17,828 nucleotides of DNA from Bacteroidota bacterium (GTDB taxonomy: Bacteria > Bacteroidota > Ignavibacteria > UBA10030): assembly GCA_003519375.1 (NCBI GenBank), contig DOWV01000032.1:9152-26979 (forward strand). The letters are read 5' to 3'. Made by a program: the position numbers and the translations under genes. Positions within the stretch are counted from its first letter, which is position 1. The number at the start of each line of letters is the position of its first letter. Of the stretch, positions 1-6,736 are shown one piece after another. The notes beneath the pieces were generated by a model. That model ran no database searches, had not been told where the DNA came from, and worked only from the letters and a program-made list of their open reading frames with translations.

Positions 1-125
1 GAGTTCCCACAAAACTCAGTGTGAAAACAGTGATTCTGCAGCATGTTTTTGCGCCAATAAGGGAACGAAGCCAACCCTGTACCCTCGCGTGATTTGCCGG
101 GTCGGATTTGCATCAGCGCGGGCGC

Positions 126-171
126 GGAGGTTTCCTTCATCTTGGAGTGACCGGCGTGGAAGGAAACCTCC
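126..171. repeat. REP-like palindrome, copy 1, flanking the RAYT gene
   Basis: Perfect 13-bp inverted arms GGAGGTTTCCTTC (126-138) and GAAGGAAACCTCC (159-171) enclose a 20-nt loop. The repeat starts 2 nt beyond the RAYT stop codon, on the downstream side of that gene. The loop resembles that of copy 2 at 838-883 (both begin ATCT, then YGGAGT), so the two copies lie in the same orientation. RAYT proteins are known to act on such hairpin repeats, which makes this the likely cognate substrate. It may also serve as the 3' hairpin of the RAYT transcript. Confidence 0.85.
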
Positions 172-173
172 AG

Positions 174-791
174 CTACGGTTCATCAAACAAATCCTTTCG
201 CATCTGCTTGAATTGTTCTTCAGAATAGCTGCGCACGAACTCTTTGTAGCGCAACGGATCTCCCGCAAATTCTGCAAGCAGAGGCTGTATATTGCACAGA
301 GGAAGCGCAACTCCCATTCCCCGCGCCACCGGATTACTTGAAGCACCCTCCAGATTGACACACTGGCAGTAATTGGACCAAGGCCAATTCTCGGGTAAGC
401 GGACTAGACCAGCGAACACAGGATTGAGGTGGACGTATCTTGCGAGATGCATCAGGTATTCACTTGAGGAAATTCTCTTGTATTTATAAGGACCTTCAAA
501 AAGATGTCCAGTGCGGCTATAACGTAGATTGAATCTGCGTACGTAGGAGGTTGCAAGCGTCCCCATCATGGATGGTAGGTCCCCGTCAACTTCCTGCATA
601 AGAATGGTGTGATAGTGATTTGGCAGAAGGGCATAGACAACGGCGTGTACTTTGTAGCGAGGGAGATACGCACGAAGGCGGCTCAGGAAAAAGGCATAGT
701 CACCGGGCGTGCGGAAGATCTCCCGTTGGTCATTTCCCCGATTGTAAACGTGGTAGTAGTCACCGTCGATGATGGGTTCCTTGCGGTTCAA
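174..791 (-). CDS. REP-associated tyrosine transposase (RAYT, Y1_Tnp / IS200-like HUH family)
   Basis: A 205-residue single-strand DNA transposase-like protein. Visible family marks are the N-terminal Y-H-V-Y-N-R-G-N motif (residues 13-20), the HUH metal motif N-H-Y-H (H59, H61), and the helix R-Y-V-H-L-N-P-V (118-125), where Y119 is the likely catalytic tyrosine; Y112 is the other candidate. Length and motif order fit RAYT proteins, which nick and join at REP hairpins, and not the shorter IS200 TnpA. The start is TTG with a strong GGAGG four bases upstream, and no ATG gives the complete N-terminus. The flanking 46-bp palindromes are the presumed substrates. The gene is intact, so it is probably functional or recently so. 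It has no evident link to the glycosidase genes beyond position. Confidence 0.9.
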   Translation of the reverse strand: MNRKEPIIDGDYYHVYNRGNDQREIFRTPGDYAFFLSRLRAYLPRYKVHAVVYALLPNHYHTILMQEVDGDLPSMMGTLATSYVRRFNLRYSRTGHLFEGPYKYKRISSSEYLMHLARYVHLNPVFAGLVRLPENWPWSNYCQCVNLEGASSNPVARGMGVALPLCNIQPLLAEFAGDPLRYKEFVRSYSEEQFKQMRKDLFDEP

Positions 792-813
792 AGAGCCTCC
801 GCGCAGCTTTGCA

Positions 814-829
814 GAAGGTTTCCTTCATC
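814..829. repeat. Half-copy of the RAYT palindrome arm
   Basis: GAAGGTTTCCTTCATC matches the left arm and loop start of the 46-bp palindromes (14 bases from AGGTTTCC onward), but the opposite arm is missing. It lies 23 bp upstream of the RAYT start codon, between that gene and the complete copy at 838-883. On its own it can form only a 5-bp hairpin (GAAGG/CCTTC). It is probably a decayed or partial copy, or a recognition half-site. Confidence 0.6.
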
Positions 830-837
830 CCCTGGGC

Positions 838-883
838 GGAGGTTTCCTTCATCTCGGAGTAAGCGTTGACGAAGGAAACCTCC
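838..883. repeat. REP-like palindrome, copy 2, between RAYT and the fucosidase gene
   Basis: Arms GGAGGTTTCCTTC (838-850) and GAAGGAAACCTCC (871-883) are identical to those of copy 1, with a 20-nt loop. The palindrome begins 8 nt past the stop codon of the GH29 gene. In minus-strand RNA the stem can extend to 16 bp (a G-U pair, then U-A and C-G). It could therefore end, pause or protect the 3' end of the fucosidase mRNA. No run of U follows, so it is not a classic intrinsic terminator. Confidence 0.85.
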
Positions 884-891
884 ACCCTTCC

Positions 892-3162
892 TCAGCGCAC
901 CACCGCCTCGTCGACGAAAAGCCAGGCTTTGTCGCCAGATCCAGGATGCCAGGAAGGACAGATCCCTACGTTTGTCGCGACCAGCTTGATGAATCTAGCC
1001 TGCAATCCGTTCACCTGACAGGAAAAATCCTTGACAAAAACGCGCCCCGACTGCACGATCGGATTATCAAGATCAGCCGCCAGTTTCCAGCTTGCACCAT
1101 CGGCTGAAACAAGAAACTTCACTCCTTCCGGCAAGAATATCCACGAGCCCTGCTGTTGCAGGAATCCTATCGACACTTCATGCACCGTTTTCTTTTCGCC
1201 CAGATCAAGCGTGACGACGACATCATCACCGTTGAATCCCAGCCAGCGTTGATCCTGAAAATCCATCGACCCGCGTTTCCCGTCGATGATTGTTGACACG
1301 CCCGTACCGGGGTACTTCTGGCTGGGGAGTCTTTCGACCGAGGCGGACTGCACCTTGATGGATTGAGTATATCGGCCGGTTGTCTGCTCGGCGCTGAGTT
1401 CGGAACCTACGGCAGCCACAGCCACGATCGTTGCTGAATGCGAGAGTATAATCGGGTCGGTATAGCGGGGCGATTTCAGAGTGGGGACAGAGCCATCAAG
1501 AGTATAATGAATCTCTGCACCCTCCGTATCGGTCGAGAGCCGAACGGAAAGAGCCCGCTCAAACGATCCCTCGGGGGGATCAAGAGCAACAACGGGCGGC
1601 GACTCGAAGAGACCGAACGACGAAAGCGTTGGGTTTGTGCGGGATTGCTCTATAACAACTCGAATCTTCTGAGCTGTTACCTTGGGAAATCGCAACAGTC
1701 TCTTGTATCCGATTGTCGTACCCCGGGCGAATTCATGCCAAACGCCGTCGTGAGATGCCTCGAGACGAAACGACTCAACACGCTGCCCAACCGCAATGTT
1801 CTCCATGAACATCGCTCGATCAAATGTTTGCTTCTTCTTCAAATCGAACTCGAGGGTCGCCGTCTCAACATCCCCGGCGGTTGTCCAATAAGTGTCCATG
1901 GTACGATCGACGACCGCCGCCGCCCGATGCTCCGGCATTTCGCTTGTGGCTTTCACGCGGGTGCCGGACGCAAGATTGTGCTTGAAAGTCTGATCGAGAA
2001 TCTTTCTCATTCCGAGAAGACTTTGAACATCATAATCAGTAATGCGGCCTCGCTTGTCGGGAGGAATATTGAGAAGGAGAACGGAATTACGCCCGACAGA
2101 GCTGTAGTAGATATCGACTAGTTTTGAGGGTGATTTGACTAGATCATCCTGACTCGCGTGATAGAACCATCCCGGCCTGATGGAAACATCCGTCTCCGCG
2201 GGATACCATGCAAGCGTCGCGGCCTTTGCGAGCTTTTCGCGCCTCCCGAGATCCTCACCCGTCAGATCGCGAGGCACAAATGCTCCGTCGACCTTCTCCT
2301 GCTGTGACGCTGCAGCGATCGCCTGAAGATCCCCGGCCACATCGGGCACGACACTCCATTCGGTTTCCCTTCCGTAACCCGATTCAGTGCCAACCCATCG
2401 GACGTCGGGACCCATGATCGCAATGACCGCTTTCGGCTGCAGCTCGCGTATCAGTTTGTAGTACGCCTGCCAGTCATACACCTGTTTCTTTCCGTTCGCA
2501 CCTTCACCGTTTGCGCCGTCGAACCATACCTCGGAGATTTGTCCGTACTGAGTCAGAAGCTCGCGGAGCTGATTCAGGAAATGTCTGTTGTAGACGGGAG
2601 AATCGCCGTACGTTTTCTCGTGGCGATCCCATGGCGAAAGGTAAACGCCGAACTCCAGGCCGATTTCCCGGCAGGCGCGCGCAACTTCGCCGACAACATC
2701 TCCTTTGCCTCCGCGCCACGGACTGCTCTTTACACTGTGCTCCGTGTACCGGCTTGGCCAGAGGCAGAAACCATCATGATGCTTTGCTGTGACTATGACG
2801 AGTTTCATGCCGGCATTCTTGATGGCTCGAGCCCATTGGCGCGCGTCCAGGCCGGACGGGTTAAAAACGCGCGGGTCCTCTGTGCCTTTTCCCCACTCCT
2901 GGTCCATGAACGTATTCATGCCGAAATGGATGAAGGCGATGAACTCAAGTTTCTGCCAGGCGAGTTGTCGCGCTGAGGGCCTTACGTTTGCAGCCTTTCG
3001 CGCAACAACGCCGGGAGACTCGCCCGGGCCGATCACAACATGATTTCCTTCCTGTTGGGCGAGGGCCGTCGTAAGTAACAATGCACATCCGGCGAACCCC
3101 CGAAGTCCGTTGCGCCAAGTGAGCGACGCTCCCTGGAACGCGTTGTTACAGATGCAAATCAT
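892..3162 (-). CDS. Exported alpha-L-fucosidase, GH29 (probably the alpha-1,3/1,4 subfamily B), with two F5/8-type domains
   Basis: A 756-residue protein predicted to release alpha-linked fucose from glycans outside the cytoplasm. A signal peptide (hydrophobic core near 20-35, ending A-L-A before QQ) precedes the GH29 barrel (about 60-390). Barrel motifs include F-I-H-F-G-M-N, K-H-H-D-G-F (H128, H129) and E-V-W-F-D-G-A-N-G-E-G, with D215 the expected nucleophile. The run G-K-K-Q-V-Y-D-W and E-S-G-Y-G-R-E-T-E-W-S-V resemble subfamily B; the acid/base glutamate is probably among E260, E266 and E268. Then come an F5/8 type C (CBM32-like) domain (393-518), a chitobiase C-terminal-like domain (528-598) and a second F5/8 domain (605-756). 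An upstream TTG start at 3213 with GAGG three bases away would add 17 residues. I chose ATG 3162 because it gives a normal signal-peptide length. Confidence 0.9.
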   Translation of the reverse strand: MICICNNAFQGASLTWRNGLRGFAGCALLLTTALAQQEGNHVVIGPGESPGVVARKAANVRPSARQLAWQKLEFIAFIHFGMNTFMDQEWGKGTEDPRVFNPSGLDARQWARAIKNAGMKLVIVTAKHHDGFCLWPSRYTEHSVKSSPWRGGKGDVVGEVARACREIGLEFGVYLSPWDRHEKTYGDSPVYNRHFLNQLRELLTQYGQISEVWFDGANGEGANGKKQVYDWQAYYKLIRELQPKAVIAIMGPDVRWVGTESGYGRETEWSVVPDVAGDLQAIAAASQQEKVDGAFVPRDLTGEDLGRREKLAKAATLAWYPAETDVSIRPGWFYHASQDDLVKSPSKLVDIYYSSVGRNSVLLLNIPPDKRGRITDYDVQSLLGMRKILDQTFKHNLASGTRVKATSEMPEHRAAAVVDRTMDTYWTTAGDVETATLEFDLKKKQTFDRAMFMENIAVGQRVESFRLEASHDGVWHEFARGTTIGYKRLLRFPKVTAQKIRVVIEQSRTNPTLSSFGLFESPPVVALDPPEGSFERALSVRLSTDTEGAEIHYTLDGSVPTLKSPRYTDPIILSHSATIVAVAAVGSELSAEQTTGRYTQSIKVQSASVERLPSQKYPGTGVSTIIDGKRGSMDFQDQRWLGFNGDDVVVTLDLGEKKTVHEVSIGFLQQQGSWIFLPEGVKFLVSADGASWKLAADLDNPIVQSGRVFVKDFSCQVNGLQARFIKLVATNVGICPSWHPGSGDKAWLFVDEAVVR

Positions 3163-3300
3163 TGTTGATACTCGCTCTTGGGATAAATCTGATATCTCAA
3201 AAGGATCGGTCAAAATCCTCGGCTGAAGGTTAGATTAGTTTTCAGCCGCAGAAGGTTCCGCGCAGGAAAAAGTGACGCTACATGGTAGAGCGCAGAAGCG

Positions 3301-3346
3301 TCAGCTACTTTCTGAGCCGCGGAACCCAGACCGCTAACGCCAGGTT
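3301..3346 (+). repeat. Dispersed 46-bp block, copy A
   Basis: This block matches 13535-13580 at 37 of 46 positions without gaps. The best-kept parts are TTTCTGAGCCGCGGA (3309-3323) and ACCGCTAACGC (3330-3340), ending in GGTT. It abuts the terminal repeat of the 119-bp element that starts at 3347. Its origin is unknown. It is probably one of many genome copies. Confidence 0.7.
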
Positions 3347-3465
3347 GAGGCTGTCCAAAATGTAGGTCGAAATGTCATTTCGACCACGACGAGATTCCGA
3401 AATCTTCGTTATTTGCGATCTCTTGAAGCAGCAATAACGGTTGAAAGTACTTTTTGGACAGCCTC
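3347..3465. repeat. 119-bp MITE-like element with 14-bp terminal inverted repeats
   Basis: Perfect termini GAGGCTGTCCAAAA (3347-3360) and TTTTGGACAGCCTC (3452-3465) enclose an internal hairpin with 10-bp arms GGTCGAAATG (3365-3374) and CATTTCGACC (3376-3385). There is no reading frame of note inside. The GTCATTTCGACC core resembles dispersed repeats common in Bacteroidota and Chlorobi-group genomes. TGAG occurs just outside or at both ends (3346-3349, 3466-3469), but it is too short and too offset to call a target duplication. Confidence 0.7.
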
Positions 3466-3482
3466 TGAGAAGCGGGAAAAAC

Positions 3483-3635
3483 CTCCCGAAATCGAAACAC
3501 ACGCAAAAGTTCTCCCCCTCATGCCGAAATTCCGGTGCGGAAAGAGACCAGCAGTTTGTGTGGGTGGCAATATCTGCACCGGAATTGAACGCACGGGATT
3601 GAGCCTCCAACCCGCCCGGCCGTCGATTTCGGGAG
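3483..3635. repeat. 153-bp nested imperfect palindrome
   Basis: The outer arms CTCCCGAAATCGA (3483-3495) and TCGATTTCGGGAG (3623-3635) are a perfect 13-bp inverted repeat. The inner arms AATTCCGGTGC (3528-3538) and GCACCGGAATT (3576-3586) are a perfect 11-bp pair around a 37-nt loop. The sequence between outer and inner arms is only loosely complementary. Two nested perfect pairs within 153 bp suggest an RNA or cruciform fold, or an old non-autonomous element whose flanks have diverged. Confidence 0.65.
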
Positions 3636-3832
3636 CTCAGATCCATTGGCAAGCACAGGGCGCGATTCTCTTCCAAGGTCCCGAAATCATCGGCAGGTGG
3701 GTGGACGGCTTCATCATACATTCATTGGAATGAGAAGGCCGTCTTACGCTCAAGCGCGACGGTTGCCAGATTCCCTTTTCCGATAGACTTTGCGCTATTC
3801 ACGGTTTTGCGTGAAACTTTTTGAAGGAGTTT

Positions 3833-6565
3833 CTATTCGACAATAATCTCGTCTGCGAAGATATAGGAGTCTCTTCCGGCCGACTGGTGCCACGACGGCA
3901 GCTTGCCCGGGTTCCTGGCAACGATCCGCAGATAGCGGGTGGTAAGGTTTGTAAACGGAATGCTGAGATCTTGTATGGTAACCACATCATCCTTCGGATC
4001 GACCGTGTTAAGCAACTCCTTCGAGAGAGTGAAATTGGTCGAGTCGTTGGAAGTCCAGACCTGTAAACGTTCCGGCATCACGATCCACGAAAAACTGCGC
4101 TGCAGAAATCCCACAGAGACCTTCCTGACGGCTGTCGGCTTCTTAAGGTCGATGATGATGTCGAGATCCTGACCCTGGTATCCCTGCCAGCGGCCGTCTG
4201 CATGGTTTTCGGAGCCGCGCACACCATCGAGCAAACCCATATCACCGCCGGCGGAATAAGCCGGATTGTACTGGCTGTACCGTGAGTTGAGCTTGAAGAT
4301 GCAGCCAATCGCCTTATGGGTCAGAAGAAATTTCTCAGCGACCGGGTATGGCTGCCGATTGATGAAAACACGCGCGCGAAGAAGAGATGAACGGTCAATA
4401 TCGAACGGTCCGGTGTACCGGGATGAGCGGAGAGTCGGTTCCGAACCGTCAGTCGAGTAGTAGATCGTTTGATCGTTGAAGGGAGTTTTCAGCGCGATCG
4501 CCCTTTTCCCATCGACAACCGCGCTCTGCGGCTCAATGAGTACTGTTTTGTCAAGGTCGGCGAGCTGTGACCCGAGCCGGTCGTACTTCTCGAGAATCCG
4601 GTCAAGCCACCATCCGCGGTTCTCACGCTGCCAGAGTCCGACATATTCAGCCTTTAGAAGGTGAAGTTGTTCAAGCAAGTACGTGAGTCCGCCGCGCACC
4701 GGCATGATTTCGTCATTGTCGCCCGAGCGCACGGCATGGGCTAATGCGCTTCTTACAAGATTCTTGCGGGCTGTAAACAACACCCGCCTGGCTGCAAAGA
4801 GGGCATAATCCAGCGTCTGGGCGTTACGGTTTGCCTGCTGTTTCAGAGTGTTGAGATGCTCGATCAGCGCTTTCGCCTCGTCGACGACGCGGTCATTGTT
4901 GGCCCGAGCATCCTCGTTCGTGTCCCCATCGTCAGCGTTGAGCATGCTGCTCCAGACACCGGCGTCCCGGAGCATTCCACGAACGGGTACGTGTCGAAGC
5001 GTATCAAAGCGAAAGAGAGCTGCGGCCACGTCGTCAACTCCATAGAAAAGACCATCAAATGAGCGGTTAAATGATGCAAGCCGTTCATTGCGGTCATGAG
5101 CCGCATCTTCGCTACTGAGCGGTCGGGCGGGGCGCCACGAACATTCCGCTCCCCACAGGAGACCATGCCAGTTGTAACTGAAGAAATTCTCGCCATCATC
5201 ATCCCACGCGGTGTTCATCACACCCATCGTGCCGAGCTTTGCCCCGTCCCGTACGTAGTTGGAAATATTCACCACCGCTACCGACATGTTTGGCCAGACT
5301 TCGTTCCAGCAACTGACACCGGGAGCGACCATGAAATCGAAGCCGGTATTTTTGAAGGGCACAATTGCATCATCGAAGCTCTCCGCCGGATGATACCCCC
5401 AGGAGATGACGACGAGATCTTTTGGCAGCTTTCCGATGATCTCGGGATTTTGCGCAGCGATGTCGCCCCACATCAGTATCCGTTTTGCGTACGGCTTGAT
5501 GAGGTCATTGATGCGGTTGATGTGATATGCATACACGCCGGGCATTCCCAGAGAATCAACCATGCGTTTGCCCGGGCCCGCACCAAGGCCGTACACCTCA
5601 TCGCAGTTGATATGAAAGAGAGAACTCTTGTATGACGGAACAATCTCATCGTACTCCTCCTTAAGGAACCGGTATGTTTCCTCTACGGCCGGTGTAACGA
5701 CGGAGGCGTTCTCCTTGATCGTGTTATAGAACGGACTCCGGAGCATATGCTCCATGTGCCCGAACGATTGAGCATTGCCGATGAGTTCGATGTGATATTT
5801 CCGGGCGAAGGCAGTCAGCTCGGCGACCTCCTCGGTTGTGAGTCCGTCTGCGGGAGCGATCTCAGGATGCGACCTGAGCCGGAACACATGTTCCGTGTAG
5901 AGGGTGAAAAAGTTCTGTTTGTACTCCGCCATCGTGCTGATCACATCTTTGAGATAAGCAACCGTCGGTATCGGTCCGCGGCTGATGTCGTCCATCCATC
6001 CCCGGTAGCGAAGCGCCGGCCAATCGATGATGGTCGCGCACGGAATCGCGTTTCCCTGCCTGTTGGACCTGATGAGCTGCTTCAGTGTCTGTGCGCCGTA
6101 GAACGCACCAGCGGCGGTGTTTGCTGCAATGAGGATTTTCGAGGACGTTACGTGAAGTACATATCCTTCGGTGCCGAGCTCTTTGGGGAGGGATAGTTTT
6201 GCCGATTTCAGCTCTTTCTGCAGGATCTTGTCCCGCGCCGGCTGACCGATAAGAATGGTCTTTCCGCGAAGCACCTTCGTCGCTGTGAGTTTGAGTTTCA
6301 ACCCGGCATGGATCTCATCGGCAATCTGGCTTCCGGCAAATTGGTCGTCCTGGTCTTTGGAGTTTTCGACGAGGATCTTGACGTCGCGGGTGATGGTGAA
6401 TTGACCTCGGCCCATGTGTACCGATTGCGGAGTTGGTATCAGGCGCAGGGCTTGTTGAGTTGAATCTGCAGAAGGCTGCGCGTTCATGGGAGGGTGGATC
6501 AAGAGCGCAAGCGCGATGACGGCGGTCAGCATCACGCCAAACGGTCGGGGATTCTGAATCTTCAT
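3833..6565 (-). CDS. Exported beta-N-acetylhexosaminidase, GH20, with a C-terminal F5/8 domain
   Basis: A 910-residue enzyme predicted to remove terminal beta-linked GlcNAc or GalNAc by substrate-assisted catalysis. The layout is signal peptide (1-30, ending M-N-A-Q), GH20b N-terminal domain (about 40-175), TIM barrel (about 180-480) and an alpha-helical stretch (490-670). A chitobiase C-terminal-like domain (680-745; T-D-G-S-E-P-T-L) and an F5/8 type C domain (about 757-910) follow. The catalytic D-E pair is clear in H-I-N-C-D-E-V-Y-G-L-G (D322, E323). The start ATG has CAGGAA seven bases upstream. The protein is longer than minimal GH20 enzymes because of the helical insert and C-terminal modules. 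Those modules are related to the ones in the neighbouring GH29, which suggests shared anchoring or ligand recognition. It lies 170 bp downstream of the GH116 gene on the same strand. Confidence 0.93.
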   Translation of the reverse strand: MKIQNPRPFGVMLTAVIALALLIHPPMNAQPSADSTQQALRLIPTPQSVHMGRGQFTITRDVKILVENSKDQDDQFAGSQIADEIHAGLKLKLTATKVLRGKTILIGQPARDKILQKELKSAKLSLPKELGTEGYVLHVTSSKILIAANTAAGAFYGAQTLKQLIRSNRQGNAIPCATIIDWPALRYRGWMDDISRGPIPTVAYLKDVISTMAEYKQNFFTLYTEHVFRLRSHPEIAPADGLTTEEVAELTAFARKYHIELIGNAQSFGHMEHMLRSPFYNTIKENASVVTPAVEETYRFLKEEYDEIVPSYKSSLFHINCDEVYGLGAGPGKRMVDSLGMPGVYAYHINRINDLIKPYAKRILMWGDIAAQNPEIIGKLPKDLVVISWGYHPAESFDDAIVPFKNTGFDFMVAPGVSCWNEVWPNMSVAVVNISNYVRDGAKLGTMGVMNTAWDDDGENFFSYNWHGLLWGAECSWRPARPLSSEDAAHDRNERLASFNRSFDGLFYGVDDVAAALFRFDTLRHVPVRGMLRDAGVWSSMLNADDGDTNEDARANNDRVVDEAKALIEHLNTLKQQANRNAQTLDYALFAARRVLFTARKNLVRSALAHAVRSGDNDEIMPVRGGLTYLLEQLHLLKAEYVGLWQRENRGWWLDRILEKYDRLGSQLADLDKTVLIEPQSAVVDGKRAIALKTPFNDQTIYYSTDGSEPTLRSSRYTGPFDIDRSSLLRARVFINRQPYPVAEKFLLTHKAIGCIFKLNSRYSQYNPAYSAGGDMGLLDGVRGSENHADGRWQGYQGQDLDIIIDLKKPTAVRKVSVGFLQRSFSWIVMPERLQVWTSNDSTNFTLSKELLNTVDPKDDVVTIQDLSIPFTNLTTRYLRIVARNPGKLPSWHQSAGRDSYIFADEIIVE

Positions 6566-6612
6566 ATGCTATTCCTGGTAAGGTGAAGAAATGTTGTTGT
6601 ACGAACAGTTCT

Positions 6613-6631
6613 CCGGCAGTTCAACTGTCGG
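6613..6631. promoter_or_regulatory. Near-perfect palindrome upstream of the GH20 gene
   Basis: CCGGCAGTT and AACTGTCGG flank a single C, forming a 9+1+9 palindrome with one mismatch. It lies 48 bp upstream of the GH20 start, in the 170-bp spacer. The centre is too tight for a stable RNA loop unless the central bases open, so an operator for a dimeric regulator is at least as likely as a hairpin. No regulator is visible in the window. Confidence 0.35.
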
Positions 6632-6682
6632 ACAACAAGTGCGTGGGGAATCGCCCCTCTCTTCTTCAGAAAACCAACATAT

Positions 6683-6710
6683 CTGACACAGTGTCGAAAA
6701 ACCTGACACT
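6683..6710. promoter_or_regulatory. Paired CTGACAC repeats between the GH116 and GH20 genes
   Basis: CTGACAC occurs at 6683-6689 and again at 6703-6709, offset by exactly 20 bp. An inverted AGTGTC (6690-6695) sits between them, giving the small palindrome GACAC-A-GTGTC and a hairpin AGTGTC/GACACT with a 9-nt loop. The site is 27 bp past the GH116 stop and about 120 bp before the GH20 start. A spacing of about two helical turns suggests protein binding. A weak 3' hairpin for the GH116 transcript is the alternative; no U run follows. Confidence 0.35.
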
Positions 6711-6736
6711 AGATGAGAGCTTATTCTTCGGAATTA

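Larger units (their letters stand above)
126..883 (-). mobile_element. RAYT unit bounded by palindromic repeats
   Basis: A 758-bp segment starts and ends with the same 13-bp inverted sequence and contains one transposase gene between two 46-bp palindromes, plus a half-copy in the leader. This is the arrangement described for RAYT genes flanked by REP sequences. IS200/IS605 elements similarly carry subterminal hairpins. No target-site duplication is expected for this enzyme class and none was seen. Whether the unit moves as a whole or only the palindromes spread cannot be told from a single locus. Confidence 0.6.
3163..3832. other. 670-bp gene-free spacer packed with repeats
   Basis: No protein-coding gene is supported here. 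From left to right it holds the short GH29 leader, a 46-bp block shared with 13535-13580, a 119-bp terminal-inverted-repeat element, a 153-bp nested palindrome, and a third copy of TCCCGAAATC at 3679-3688 that can pair with GATTTCGGGA at 3625-3634. Reading frames crossing the region on both strands run straight through these repeats and match no family I know. The GH29 promoter must lie here or further upstream, but I see no convincing match. Confidence 0.6.

Noticed and set aside
3040..3110. Lipobox in the fucosidase signal peptide (F-A-G-C)
   Set aside because: The cysteine precedes most of the hydrophobic core, so it is in the wrong place for lipoprotein processing.
3301..3346. Integron attC-like site (GTTAGC and CTAAC motifs in the 46-bp block)
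   Set aside because: The R-box consensus and the paired left and right boxes of an attC site are missing, and no integrase or cassette array is present.
3305..3733. Overlapping reading frames of 106 to 138 codons on both strands of the GH29-GH20 spacer
   Set aside because: They run through terminal inverted repeats and palindromes, overlap each other on opposite strands, and match no family I know. The repeats explain the openness.
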